A stretch of 29,865 bases of DNA from Pseudomonadota bacterium (lineage in GTDB: Bacteria > Pseudomonadota > Gammaproteobacteria > Steroidobacterales > Steroidobacteraceae). The position numbers were made by a program, and so were the translations under genes. Location: NCBI GenBank assembly GCA_023423065.1, contig JAFAGC010000092.1, positions 1 to 29,865 on the forward strand, in the 5' to 3' direction. Below are positions 1 to 7,123 of this stretch, in pieces (within the stretch, counting starts at the first letter, position 1; every line of letters starts with the position of its first letter). The notes under the pieces are model-generated. The model was not told the DNA's origin. It saw nothing but the letters and a program-made list of their open reading frames with translations, and did no database searches.

Positions 1-32
1 GCGGACATCCTGGTCCGCGCGGCGCGCCTGGA

Positions 33-1085
33 TCACAACTTGAGCGGCTTGAGCGCCTTGGCGTCGGCGCGGATCTTCGCGGCCTCGGCTTTCGAGGGCG
101 GGATCAATCCCTTGTCGGCCAGGTAGCCGTCCTCGCCGAGCGCCTTTTCGCTGGTGTATTCGGCGATGAACTCGTTGATGCCCGGAATCACGCCGACGTG
201 CTGTTTTTTCACGTAGATGAACAGCGGACGCGACGCGGGAAACTTGCTGTCCGCGATGGTTTCGAAGGTGGGCGAAACGCCGTCCACTTTCGCGCCCTTG
301 AGCTTGTCGAAGTTCTCCTCGAGGAAGCTGAAGCCGAAGATTCCGACCGCATCCTTGTTGGCCACCAGCTTCTGCACGATGAGATTGTCGTTTTCGCCGG
401 CTTCGACGTAGGCGCCGTCCTCGCGCAGCGTGTCGCAGGCGCGCTTGAAGCGCGCTTCGTCCTGGCCACGCAGATCGTTGAGCCAGGCGAAAGTCCGGCA
501 GCCCGCCTGCATGTACAGCTCGACGAACGAATCGCGCGTGCCGGAGGTAGGCGGCGGGCCGAGCGCCTCGATCTTGACCGCGGGCAGGCTCTTGTTCACG
601 TCCTTCCAGGTGACGTAGGGATTCGGGATCAGGTTGTTCGGATTCGCGGGATCGGGGACATTCTTCGCGAGCGCCAGGTAGACGTCGCGACGCGTGAGCG
701 GCAGGTCGGCGCCCGCCTTGCTCTGCGCGATGACCAGGCCGTCGTAACCCACCATGACCTCGACGACCTCCTTCACGCCGTTCTTCTGACAGGTCGCGAG
801 CTCGTTGGCGTTCATGCGACGCGAGGCGTTCGCGACATCGGGGTACTGTGGACCCACCCCGTTGCAGAACAGCTTGATGCCGCCGCCCGTGCCGGTGCTC
901 TCCACTTTCGGAGTCTTGAACTTGCCGGCCCTGCCGAACTGTTCGGCCACCGTGGTCGTGAACGGATAGACGGTGGACGAGCCGACGATGGTGATGGAAT
1001 CGCGCGCGGACTGGGCCTGGGCGCTGGCCGCCAGGACGCCGATGACGGCGGTGGCGAGCGAAGTCATGAATATCTTGCGAGTCAC
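33..1085 (-). CDS. pstS: PstS-like periplasmic phosphate-binding protein
   Basis: High-affinity phosphate-binding component of a Pst-type ABC transporter, acting in the periplasm. The 350-residue product opens with a Sec signal peptide (positive n-region TRK, hydrophobic stretch, cleavage near AQA-QS at residue 25). It then shows the PstS signature IVGSSTVYPF at 33-42, the Gly-rich ligand loop ESTGTGGGIK at 62-71 and GPPPTSGTRDSF at 176-187, all typical phosphate-contact loops. I chose the GTG at 1085 because a GGAGG (1094-1098) lies 8 nt ahead of it; the later in-frame ATG (codon 7) would shorten the n-region. Membrane and ATPase partners (pstCAB) are not in the window and may lie beyond its left edge. 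Divergent from dapE; the shared gap holds an 11-bp-periodic Pho-box-like run. A related substrate-binding protein not coupled to PstCAB cannot be excluded. Confidence 0.9.
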   Translation of the reverse strand: MTRKIFMTSLATAVIGVLAASAQAQSARDSITIVGSSTVYPFTTTVAEQFGRAGKFKTPKVESTGTGGGIKLFCNGVGPQYPDVANASRRMNANELATCQKNGVKEVVEVMVGYDGLVIAQSKAGADLPLTRRDVYLALAKNVPDPANPNNLIPNPYVTWKDVNKSLPAVKIEALGPPPTSGTRDSFVELYMQAGCRTFAWLNDLRGQDEARFKRACDTLREDGAYVEAGENDNLIVQKLVANKDAVGIFGFSFLEENFDKLKGAKVDGVSPTFETIADSKFPASRPLFIYVKKQHVGVIPGINEFIAEYTSEKALGEDGYLADKGLIPPSKAEAAKIRADAKALKPLKL

Positions 1086-1119
1086 TTGTGTTGCCTCCGG
1101 TTGGGACGCGCGGCAACTT

Positions 1120-1148
1120 ATTACTGAAAGGTTTCGGGAATATTTCAG
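1120..1148 (-). promoter_or_regulatory. Weak Pho-box-like triple repeat / inverted repeat before pstS
   Basis: Read on the minus strand, three 7-mers spaced by 4 nt (CTGAAAT, CCGAAAC, CAGTAAT) resemble the Pho-box unit CTGTCAT at 5, 4 and 5 positions. The same stretch also contains an inverted repeat, ACTGAAA (1123-1129) and TTTCAGT (1143-1149). No good -10 follows at the expected distance, so PhoB control of pstS is expected from the family but only weakly visible here. Confidence 0.28.
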
Positions 1149-1182
1149 TGCGGCTGGATTAACCGAACCGCAATAAATCTCC

Positions 1183-1211
1183 TTGCTGAGGTGCGTCGCG
1201 TTCCGTATAAC
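1183..1211 (+). promoter_or_regulatory. Candidate sigma70 promoter of dapE
   Basis: TTGCTG (1183-1188), a 17-nt spacer and TATAAC (1206-1211) give a plausible promoter with a good -10 and a weak -35. Only 8 nt separate the -10 from the dapE ATG (1220), so transcription would start at or next to the start codon. No Shine-Dalgarno sequence is seen, which suggests a leaderless or nearly leaderless mRNA. Confidence 0.5.
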
Positions 1212-1219
1212 GCGCTCCG

Positions 1220-2350
1220 ATGTCAGCGACCGTCGACCTCACCCTCGATCTCATCTCCCGCAATTCCGTCACCCCGGCCGACCAGGGCTGCCAGGATGTC
1301 ATGACCCGCCGTCTCGCCGACGTGGGTTTCAAGATCGAGAACCTGCGCTACGGCAACGTGGACAACTTCTGGGCGACCCGCGGCAGCGGCGGCGGCCCGG
1401 TCCTGTGCTTCGCGGGACATACCGACGTGGTCCCCACGGGACCGCTCGAGGAGTGGAAGAGCGATCCCTTCAAGCCGGCGGTGCGGGACGGCCAGCTCTA
1501 CGGCCGCGGCGCGGCCGACATGAAGAGCGCGCTGGCCGCGATGGTCACGGCCACCGAGGAATTCGTCAGGGCCCATCCCGATCACAAGGGCACCATCGCC
1601 TACCTGATCACGAGCGACGAGGAAGGTCCTTCCGTCGACGGCACCAAGAAAGTGGTCGAAACGCTGCGCGAGCGTGGCCAGAAGATCGACTGGTGCATCG
1701 TCGGCGAGCCTTCGAGCGAAAAGACGCTCGGCGACACGATCAAGATCGGCCGGCGCGGGTCGCTGTCCGGCCGTCTCACGGTGCACGGAGTGCAAGGCCA
1801 CATCGCCTACCCGCAACTCGCGGAGAATCCGGTGCACACCTTCGCCCCGGCGCTGGCCGAGCTGACCGCGCGGACCTGGGACCAGGGTAACGAGCACTTC
1901 CAGCCGACGAGTTTCCAGATCTCGAATTTCAATGCCGGTACCGGCGCGCCGAACGTGATCCCGGGCGAACTCAAGGCGCGGTTCAACCTGCGTTACTCGC
2001 CGGTTCAAACCATCGACGGCCTCAAGGACATCGTCGAAGGCATACTCAAGAAACACGGGGTCCGCTACACGCTCGAGTGGTACGTGTCGGGCGAGCCGTT
2101 CTACACACCGCCCGGCGCGTTGTCTGAAGGCGTCACGCGCGCGGTGCGGGCGGAAACCGGCCTCGCGCCGAAGTTCTCGACCGGCGGCGGCACCTCGGAC
2201 GGCCGTTTCATCGCCCCGCTGGGCGCGCAGGTGGTCGAGCTCGGCGTCATCAACGCGACGATCCACAAGGTCAATGAGAATGTCAGCGTCGCGGACATCG
2301 ACCGCCTGCATCGCATCTATTTGAATGTCTTGAAGGAAATGCTCGCCTGA
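1220..2350 (+). CDS. dapE: Succinyl-diaminopimelate desuccinylase DapE
   Basis: Hydrolyses N-succinyl-L,L-diaminopimelate to L,L-diaminopimelate in the lysine and peptidoglycan precursor pathway; cytoplasmic dinuclear zinc enzyme of the M20 family. The 376-residue length is that of typical DapE. The expected metal and catalytic residues are all present at the usual family numbers: H67 and D69 (GHTDVVPTG), D100 (GRGAADMKSA), the catalytic E134 with E135 (TSDEEGPS), E163 (VGEPS) and H349 (NATIHKVNE). The dimerisation/lid domain lies between about 180 and 290. The ATG at 1220 puts the N-terminus (SATVDLTLDLISRNSVTP) in register with the family. There is no Shine-Dalgarno, but a -10-like TATAAC ends 8 nt upstream. 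The gene stands alone, divergent from pstS and upstream of the phosphate genes, without an obvious functional link to them. Confidence 0.97.
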   Translation: MSATVDLTLDLISRNSVTPADQGCQDVMTRRLADVGFKIENLRYGNVDNFWATRGSGGGPVLCFAGHTDVVPTGPLEEWKSDPFKPAVRDGQLYGRGAADMKSALAAMVTATEEFVRAHPDHKGTIAYLITSDEEGPSVDGTKKVVETLRERGQKIDWCIVGEPSSEKTLGDTIKIGRRGSLSGRLTVHGVQGHIAYPQLAENPVHTFAPALAELTARTWDQGNEHFQPTSFQISNFNAGTGAPNVIPGELKARFNLRYSPVQTIDGLKDIVEGILKKHGVRYTLEWYVSGEPFYTPPGALSEGVTRAVRAETGLAPKFSTGGGTSDGRFIAPLGAQVVELGVINATIHKVNENVSVADIDRLHRIYLNVLKEMLA

Positions 2351-2370
2351 GCGCTCCGCGCGCGGTGCGC

Positions 2371-2388
2371 GTGACGCATTTGTGACAG
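2371..2388 (-). promoter_or_regulatory. Candidate Pho box, inverted, before DUF47-pit
   Basis: The minus strand reads CTGTCACAAATGCGTCAC: two 7-mers (CTGTCAC, GCGTCAC) separated by AAAT, an 11-bp period very close to the enterobacterial Pho-box consensus (CTGTCAT, AT-rich 4 nt, CTGTCAT). It shares AAAT-[G/C]-CGTCAC with the box before phoB in this window. Its orientation is opposite to the downstream DUF47-pit operon, 57-74 nt ahead of that start codon. It would cover the -35 area of a candidate -10 (TAAACT, 2405-2410). This arrangement fits PhoB repression rather than activation. Confidence 0.55.
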
Positions 2389-2444
2389 CGCGTCTCCGAC
2401 CCACTAAACTCCGCGTCGCAAATTAGGACCGCGGAAAAAATTTA

Positions 2445-3086
2445 ATGAACTTCATCTCGCGCCTGATGCCCCGCGAAGGGCGCTTTTTCAGTCTGTTCGA
2501 TGAGCATGCCAAGCTCGTGGTCGAAGGCGCGGTCGCCCTCGCCGACGTCCTCAAGCACTACGACAACAAGGCCGATCGCGAAGCGGGGATCAAGATAATC
2601 GAGGACGCGGAACACGCGGCCGACCGCATCACGCACGACACGGTCCAGCTGCTGCACACGACATTCGTGACGCCCTTCGACCGCGACGACATCCACCGGC
2701 TGATCTCGCGCATGGATGACGTGCTGGACCTCATCCAGGACACGGGCGAGTCCCTCGTGTTGTACGACATCCAGAAGGTCACGCCGGAAGCGACGCAACT
2801 CTCCGAGCTGCTGCTGCGTTGCGCCGAGCGCGTGCAATCGGCGGTCGGACTCATGGCCTCGATGGCCGACGCGACGGCCATCCTCGCCATCTGCCAGGAA
2901 ATCGACCGGCTCGAATCCGACGCCGACAAGGTCATGCGCACCGCGATTTCCGAGCTGTTCCGCAACGAAGCGGACGTACGCCAGGTGATCAAGATGAAGG
3001 CCGTCTACGAGGCGCTCGAGTCGGCCACCGACAAGTGCCAGGACGTCGCGAACGTGATCGAAAGCGTCGTGCTCGAAAACGCGTAA
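2445..3086 (+). CDS. DUF47 (PhoU-like) protein, Pit accessory protein
   Basis: 213-residue all-helical protein of the DUF47/TIGR00153 family, distant relatives of PhoU that are usually encoded just ahead of pit transporter genes and are thought to modulate Pit or sense phosphate status. Family features are the N-terminus (NFISRLMPREGRFFSLFDEHA, residues 2-22), the regular acidic/hydrophobic helices with EDAEHAADRITHD near 52-64 and DRLESDADKVMR near 154-165, and the MKAVYEALESATDKCQDVANVIES segment near the end. These Asp/Glu-rich turns correspond to the metal-binding repeats of PhoU. No signal peptide or membrane segment is seen, so it is cytoplasmic. The pit gene follows after 21 nt in the same direction, so the two are almost certainly co-transcribed. 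An inverted Pho-box-like site lies upstream. The Shine-Dalgarno is weak (GGA about 10 nt ahead of the ATG). Confidence 0.93.
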   Translation: MNFISRLMPREGRFFSLFDEHAKLVVEGAVALADVLKHYDNKADREAGIKIIEDAEHAADRITHDTVQLLHTTFVTPFDRDDIHRLISRMDDVLDLIQDTGESLVLYDIQKVTPEATQLSELLLRCAERVQSAVGLMASMADATAILAICQEIDRLESDADKVMRTAISELFRNEADVRQVIKMKAVYEALESATDKCQDVANVIESVVLENA

Positions 3087-3107
3087 GCGGATCGAGCGAC
3101 CCCGCGC

Positions 3108-4109
3108 ATGGAGTTAGGTGCCGTCACCCTCACGCTGATCCTGCTGGTCGCGCTCGCGCTCGCGTTCGACTTCATGAACGGGTTTCATGACGCCGCGAAC
3201 TCGATCGCAACCGTGGTGTCGACCGGCGTGCTCAAGCCCTGGCAGGCCGTGCTGTGGGCCGCCTTCTTCAACGTCGTTGCGATCTTCTTCTTTCATCTCG
3301 CCGTCGCGGCCACGGTCGGCAAGGGCATCATCGATCCTTCTTTCGTCGACAACCGGGTGATCTTCGGCGCGCTCGTGGGCGCGATCGCCTGGAATCTCAT
3401 CACCTGGTACTACGGCATCCCGTCGAGCTCCTCGCACGCACTGATCGGCGGCATGATCGGCGCGGCGCTCGCCAATGCCGGCACCGCGCCGCTGCTGTGG
3501 CCCGGCATCCTGAAGACCGCTGCGTTCATCTTCGTCTCGCCGCTGCTGGGCATGCTGCTGGGCTCGTTGCTGATGGTGCTGGTTTCGCGCATCTGCTTCA
3601 GACAGTCGCCGAAGCGCGTCGACAAGTGGTTCCGGCGGCTGCAGCTGGTGTCTTCCGCCGCCTACAGTCTTGGCCACGGCGGCAACGATGCGCAGAAGAC
3701 GATGGGCATCATCTGGCTGCTGCTGATCGCGGGCGGGATCACGACGAAGGATCACCTCCCCGCCTGGGTCGTGATCAGCTGCTTCCTCGCCATCGGCCTG
3801 GGCACGATGTTCGGCGGCTGGCGCATCGTGAAGACCATGGGTCAGCGCATCACCAAGCTCAAGCCGGTTGGCGGATTCGCGGCCGAGACCGGCGGCGCCA
3901 TCACGCTATATCTCGCAACGTTCGCGGGAATCCCGGTGTCGACCACTCACACCATTACCGGCGCGATCGTGGGCGTCGGCGCCGCGCAGCGGACCTCGGC
4001 CGTGCGCTGGGGCGTGGCCGGCAACATCGTGATCGCGTGGATCGTGACGATCCCGGCGTCCGCCGGCATCGCGGCGCTGGCCTGGTGGGCGGGCGGCCTG
4101 TTCTTCTAA
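3108..4109 (+). CDS. pit: Low-affinity inorganic phosphate transporter (Pit/PiT family)
   Basis: Integral inner-membrane transporter that moves metal-phosphate complexes with protons (PiT family, PF01384). In 333 residues it shows both inverted signature repeats of the family: DFMNGFHDAANSIAT (21-35) in the first half and GHGGNDAQKTMG (189-200) in the second. The matching re-entrant motifs are GIPSSSSHALIGG (103-115) and GIPVSTTHTITGA (274-286). About ten hydrophobic segments surround them. The length suits bacterial PitA/B-like proteins without the long central loop. It follows DUF47 by 21 nt. Its stop codon (TAA 4107-4109) overlaps the stop codon of the convergent dsbB gene (TAG on the minus strand, 4106-4108), so no terminator fits between them. 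This is the constitutive/low-affinity arm beside the PstS/PhoBR high-affinity system. Confidence 0.96.
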   Translation: MELGAVTLTLILLVALALAFDFMNGFHDAANSIATVVSTGVLKPWQAVLWAAFFNVVAIFFFHLAVAATVGKGIIDPSFVDNRVIFGALVGAIAWNLITWYYGIPSSSSHALIGGMIGAALANAGTAPLLWPGILKTAAFIFVSPLLGMLLGSLLMVLVSRICFRQSPKRVDKWFRRLQLVSSAAYSLGHGGNDAQKTMGIIWLLLIAGGITTKDHLPAWVVISCFLAIGLGTMFGGWRIVKTMGQRITKLKPVGGFAAETGGAITLYLATFAGIPVSTTHTITGAIVGVGAAQRTSAVRWGVAGNIVIAWIVTIPASAGIAALAWWAGGLFF

Positions 4110-4612
4110 CGGGCGCGCGCGGGCGCCGGGTACACGATGTTGTTGACGATGCCGACGAGGCCGAACGCGACGGCCGCGATCAGCACCCACCCCGGCATCG
4201 AGACCCCGAGGAACGTCCAGTCGATGACGCCGCACTCGCCGCCTCCGGTCATCACGCGGCGGATGACGTCGTGCAGCGGAAACATCTGCAGCAGGGAATC
4301 GAGCGGTGCGCCGCAGGAGGGCACCGTGCCCGGCGGCTGTGCCTGGATCCACACGTGGCGACCGGCAACCCAGCTCGTCGCGCCGGCGGCCAGGACGATC
4401 AGCACCCCGTAAACGACGGCGCCCGCGCGTCCCGCGCGGTGCAGGGCCGCGACGAGGAACACGATGCCGAGCGCGACGATGCACACCCGCTGGAACATGC
4501 ACAGCGGGCACGGCACGTAGCCGAGGACCTTCTCGGCGTAAAGGGCGTAGGCGAACATGCCCATGCAGGCAAGCGCGCAGGCGAGGTTGATTTTCTGGCG
4601 TCGGTCGAACAT
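4106..4612 (-). CDS. dsbB: Disulfide bond formation protein DsbB
   Basis: Inner-membrane quinone reductase that re-oxidises periplasmic DsbA. The 168-residue product has four hydrophobic segments (about 9-25, 42-58, 64-83, 139-160). It carries the two redox pairs of the family: C35 and C38 in PCPLCMFQR, and C100 (VPSCGAPLD) with C127 (GGECGVIDWTFLG) in the second periplasmic loop. The ATG at 4612 is followed by MFDRRQKINL, a normal cytoplasmic N-terminus. No Shine-Dalgarno is seen. A TATAGT (minus strand, 4626-4621) lies 8 nt before the ATG, so the message may be leaderless, although no -35 can be recognised. The exported surface proteins elsewhere in the window carry a few cysteines that could be Dsb clients; that link is only inference. 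Confidence 0.95.
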   Translation of the reverse strand: MFDRRQKINLACALACMGMFAYALYAEKVLGYVPCPLCMFQRVCIVALGIVFLVAALHRAGRAGAVVYGVLIVLAAGATSWVAGRHVWIQAQPPGTVPSCGAPLDSLLQMFPLHDVIRRVMTGGGECGVIDWTFLGVSMPGWVLIAAVAFGLVGIVNNIVYPAPARAR

Positions 4613-4670
4613 GGCGCGCGACTATATCGCGAACCACGGCGCGTCCGCCTGCCGTGCGTCGGCGGGACCC

Positions 4671-4685
4671 CACCGCCCGGCGGTG
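4671..4685 (-). other. Short hairpin between the lipoprotein gene and dsbB
   Basis: CACCGC (4671-4676), CCG, GCGGTG (4680-4685) form a 6-bp GC-rich stem 18 nt beyond the stop codon of the lipoprotein gene. No T-run follows on either strand. It could help end or stabilise the lipoprotein transcript, but it is not a convincing intrinsic terminator. Confidence 0.25.
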
Positions 4686-4702
4686 CGTCCCCTACCGCCC
4701 GG

Positions 4703-5320
4703 TCATGACATGCCAAGTAGTTTGAGAACTTCCGCGCCCTTCTCCTGGACGCGCTTCGCCTTCGCGACCGCGTTGACCGGATCGCCCGCCGAATAGTCGG
4801 AGCTCGCCTCGGCCCAGGTCGTCTTCATCATGTCGAGCCCCGACTTCGCCTGGTCGAAGGATCCCTGGCTCACGTTCCTGGGCAGTTTCCGCGAGGCGCC
4901 GAGCGTGTCGACGCGGCTCTGGATCGCCTGAACCATTTTCGGAACGTCTTCGGCGAGCGCGTTCCATTCGCCGCTCGCGGCTGCGGCCGCCGCTTCGGCT
5001 TCCGCCTTCCTCGCCGCGACCGACGTCTTGAGCGAGTCCACCGCGCTCATGAGTTGCGGCGCACCGGCGAGCACGGCCTTGTAATCGCCGTTGGCGAGAT
5101 TCGCCTTCAGTGCCGCGTGTGTCGCCTCGATGCCCCGCAGATCCTCCGGCGCGTAGCGGCTCGCGTCGTCGCGCACGCCGGCGATCGCCGCCTCGGCCTC
5201 CGCCAGCGCCTTCGTCGCCGGCTCCTTCTGGCCCGCGCAACCGACGATGATCATGGCCATCGCCAGCCAGATTGCGCTCATCACGACCGCGCGGGTCGAC
5301 AAGGGAATGGACCTGACCAT
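4703..5320 (-). CDS. Alpha-helical lipoprotein of unknown function
   Basis: 205-residue predicted lipoprotein. A basic n-region and hydrophobic stretch lead to the lipobox IVGC with the lipidated cysteine at residue 28; Ala follows, so outer-membrane sorting is likely. The rest is Ala/Glu/Lys-rich and predicted helical with coiled-coil character (about 35-120 and 160-205), without cysteines or an enzyme motif that I recognise. The ATG at 5320 has AGGAG (5327-5331) 6 nt upstream. It lies 19 nt downstream of the LysM gene in the same direction, so the two are probably one operon: a peptidoglycan-binding LysM module with a periplasmic helical lipoprotein, which suggests a cell-envelope role. The function is not known to me; DUF4398-type lipoproteins have a similar helical look, but I cannot confirm membership. 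Confidence 0.8.
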   Translation of the reverse strand: MVRSIPLSTRAVVMSAIWLAMAMIIVGCAGQKEPATKALAEAEAAIAGVRDDASRYAPEDLRGIEATHAALKANLANGDYKAVLAGAPQLMSAVDSLKTSVAARKAEAEAAAAAASGEWNALAEDVPKMVQAIQSRVDTLGASRKLPRNVSQGSFDQAKSGLDMMKTTWAEASSDYSAGDPVNAVAKAKRVQEKGAEVLKLLGMS

Positions 5321-5339
5321 GGAAATCTCCTCGCGGAAA

Positions 5340-5546
5340 TCAGGGAATCAGCAGCTTCTGCCCCGGCTTGATCTTGTTAGGGTCGTTCAGCACTTTGCGA
5401 TTGGCGTCGAAGATCCGGTCGTACAGCATCTTGTCGCCGTAGAACTCCTCGGCGATTTTCGAGAGCGTGTCGCCGCTCTTGACCACGTAATACTGCGCGT
5501 AAGGGTTGTCTTCTTCGGGCCCGCGGTTTTCGTTTGCCATGCGCAT
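5340..5546 (-). CDS. Small LysM-domain protein
   Basis: 68-residue protein that is little more than one LysM domain: YYVVKSGDTLSKIAEEFYG (19-37), then the second half ending NKIKPGQKLLIP (57-68), the canonical LysM start and end. LysM binds N-acetylglucosamine-containing glycans such as peptidoglycan. No signal peptide is visible in the acidic/polar N-terminus (ANENRGPEEDNPYAQ), so it resembles the LysM tail of cytosolic YgaU-type proteins rather than an exported amidase. Two in-frame ATGs (5546 and 5540) are possible and neither has a clear Shine-Dalgarno. Upstream partner of the helical lipoprotein gene (19-nt gap) and divergent from the DUF937 gene. Confidence 0.85.
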   Translation of the reverse strand: MRMANENRGPEEDNPYAQYYVVKSGDTLSKIAEEFYGDKMLYDRIFDANRKVLNDPNKIKPGQKLLIP

Positions 5547-5668
5547 CGTTTAATCAATCACCCGGTATCGCGCTATTGGACTTCAGTCCCTGGCCCTAAT
5601 CGCTGCCATGCGCGGATCGCGGGAGTAGATTCCGCCATCCAACAGTCCGCGACCCAGGAGATGCCCAG

Positions 5669-6280
5669 ATGCAACTCATCGACATGCTCAAGAACAGCGG
5701 CGCCGTGCACTCGATGGCGCAGCAGATCGGCATCGACGACGACCAGGCGACCGCGGGCGCCGCGGCCTTGATGCCGGCGCTGCTCGGCGGACTCGAGAAG
5801 CAGACGCGCGCCAACTCCGAGGGACTCTCGGGCGTGGCGTCGATGCTCGGCGGACTCGGCGGCGGCAACATGCTCGACCAGGTGCTGGGCTCTGGCACTC
5901 CCGACCTGAATGCCGGCAATGGCGTGCTCGGGCAACTCTTCGGCTCGAAGGACGTGAGTCGCGCCGTTGCGCAAAACGCGTCGTCGAGCACCGGGCTCGA
6001 TCCGGCACTGTTGAAGAAAATGCTGCCGCTGCTCGCGATGGTGGTGGGCGGATTCGTCGCGAAGCAGGCCCAGGCGCGCAATGCGCAGGGCGCGGGCGCC
6101 GACGCGCAGGCCACGCAGGGCGGTGGCGGACTCGGCGGATTGCTCGGCTCGTTGTTCGGCGCCGATCAGGATCGCGGCGGCAAAGGCGGCCTCGAGTCCA
6201 TGCTCGGATTCGGCGGCAAGAACAACGCGCTCGATGACATCCTGGGCAGTCTCGGTGGGGGAAGCGGCAGGCCGCACTGA
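5669..6280 (+). CDS. DUF937 family protein (YidB-like)
   Basis: 203-residue Gly/Leu/Ala-rich protein of the DUF937 family (PF06078), function unknown. The N-terminus (MQLIDMLKNSGAVHSMAQQI) and the following ATAGAAALMPALLGGLEKQT are typical of the family. The middle (about 120-133, KMLPLLAMVVGGFV) is the other conserved hydrophobic stretch, and the C-terminal third repeats the pattern GGLGGLLGSLFG and GGLESMLGFGG. No cleavable signal peptide is seen. The ATG at 5669 has AGGAG (5656-5660) 8 nt upstream; an out-of-frame ATG at 5661 is ignored. It faces phoU convergently with 51 nt between them. Some DUF937 proteins are named YidB; I would not transfer a role from that name. Confidence 0.85.
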   Translation: MQLIDMLKNSGAVHSMAQQIGIDDDQATAGAAALMPALLGGLEKQTRANSEGLSGVASMLGGLGGGNMLDQVLGSGTPDLNAGNGVLGQLFGSKDVSRAVAQNASSSTGLDPALLKKMLPLLAMVVGGFVAKQAQARNAQGAGADAQATQGGGGLGGLLGSLFGADQDRGGKGGLESMLGFGGKNNALDDILGSLGGGSGRPH

Positions 6281-6331
6281 GACGGATATCGTTTCAGGTC
6301 CGACGGCCACTCTGCACGCCGGCGAGTCGGG

Positions 6332-7045
6332 TCAGCCGCGAAGGTCGCGCTCGATATCCTCGAGGCGGGTATGGCGCACGTCCTTGCCATGCACCATGTA
6401 GATCACGTACTCGCAGATGTTCTTCGCGTGATCGCCGATGCGTTCGAGCGCGCGCACGATCCACATCACGTCGAGCGCGCGGCGGATGCTGCGCGGATCC
6501 TCCATCATGAACGTGATGCACTGGCGCTGGATCGACTCGTACTCCTCGTCGACGACGCGATCCTGCCGCGCCACGCGCAGCGCGGCCTCGGCGTCCATGC
6601 GCGCGAACGCATCGAGCGACGCGTGCACCATCTCCGAGACGATGCGTCCGAGATGTTTGATCTCGCGATACTTGTCCGCGGGGCGTTCCATCGTCGCGAG
6701 CCGCGACGCGATGTAGCCGATCTTTTCCCCCTCGTCCCCGATGCGTTCGAGGTCCGTGATGGTCTTGATGATCGCCACGATCAGGCGCAGATCACCGGCC
6801 GCGGGCGCGCGCGTCGCGAGGATCTTCTGGCATTCCTCGTCGATCGAGACTTCCATGCCGTTGACCGCCAGATCGTCGCGCGCCACGGAGGCGCCGAGAT
6901 TGCCGTCGCCCTCGATGAGCGCGGTGACCGCGTTGGCGAGCTGCTGCTCGACCATGCCGCCCATGGCGAGCACCTTGCTGCGGACTCGCTCGAGATCCTC
7001 GTTGAAGCGGCGCGAGATGTGGTGGGAAAGGTCGGCGGTTTCCAT
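6332..7045 (-). CDS. phoU: Phosphate signalling regulator PhoU
   Basis: Negative regulator of the Pho response that links the Pst transporter to the PhoR kinase; cytoplasmic, membrane-associated. The 237 residues form the two three-helix PhoU repeats. Each repeat carries the family metal motif: DLERIGDEGEKI around residues 99-109 and ALERIGDHAKNI around 199-210. The N-terminus (SHHISRRFNEDLERVRSKVLAMGG) matches proteobacterial PhoU. The ATG at 7045 has GAGGG (7050-7054) just upstream. It is the third gene of phoB-phoR-phoU with a 78-nt gap after phoR that contains a small hairpin. Placement directly behind phoBR, rather than behind pstSCAB as in E. coli, is noteworthy. Confidence 0.96.
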   Translation of the reverse strand: METADLSHHISRRFNEDLERVRSKVLAMGGMVEQQLANAVTALIEGDGNLGASVARDDLAVNGMEVSIDEECQKILATRAPAAGDLRLIVAIIKTITDLERIGDEGEKIGYIASRLATMERPADKYREIKHLGRIVSEMVHASLDAFARMDAEAALRVARQDRVVDEEYESIQRQCITFMMEDPRSIRRALDVMWIVRALERIGDHAKNICEYVIYMVHGKDVRHTRLEDIERDLRG

Positions 7046-7059
7046 GGATCCCTCAGCGA

Positions 7060-7077
7060 CGGCCCATGAACGGGCCG
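7060..7077 (-). other. Hairpin in the phoR-phoU gap
   Basis: CGGCCC (7060-7065), a 6-nt loop and GGGCCG (7072-7077) make a perfect 6-bp GC stem in the 78-nt gap, 6 nt upstream of the phoU ribosome-binding site (7050-7054). No T-run follows, so it may act as an mRNA processing or stability element rather than a terminator. Confidence 0.3.
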
Positions 7078-7123
7078 GGAAGTGTGTCGTGGCGCGATGA
7101 CACCGTGATTTCTCGCATGCGCG

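Noticed and set aside
1223..2404. Open frame of 393 codons opposite dapE
   Set aside because: dapE is certain from its metal ligands; this is its complementary shadow.
3254..4708. Open frame of 484 codons on the plus strand covering pit and dsbB
   Set aside because: It overlaps two confidently identified membrane proteins in other frames and has a low-complexity Arg-rich translation.
5578..5589. GGACT-TC-AGTCC palindrome between the LysM and DUF937 genes
   Set aside because: Five-base arms are too short to separate from chance in a 122-nt gap, and no promoter is aligned with it.
6281..6331. Possible terminator between DUF937 and phoU
   Set aside because: Only long-loop weak pairing is visible and there is no T-run.
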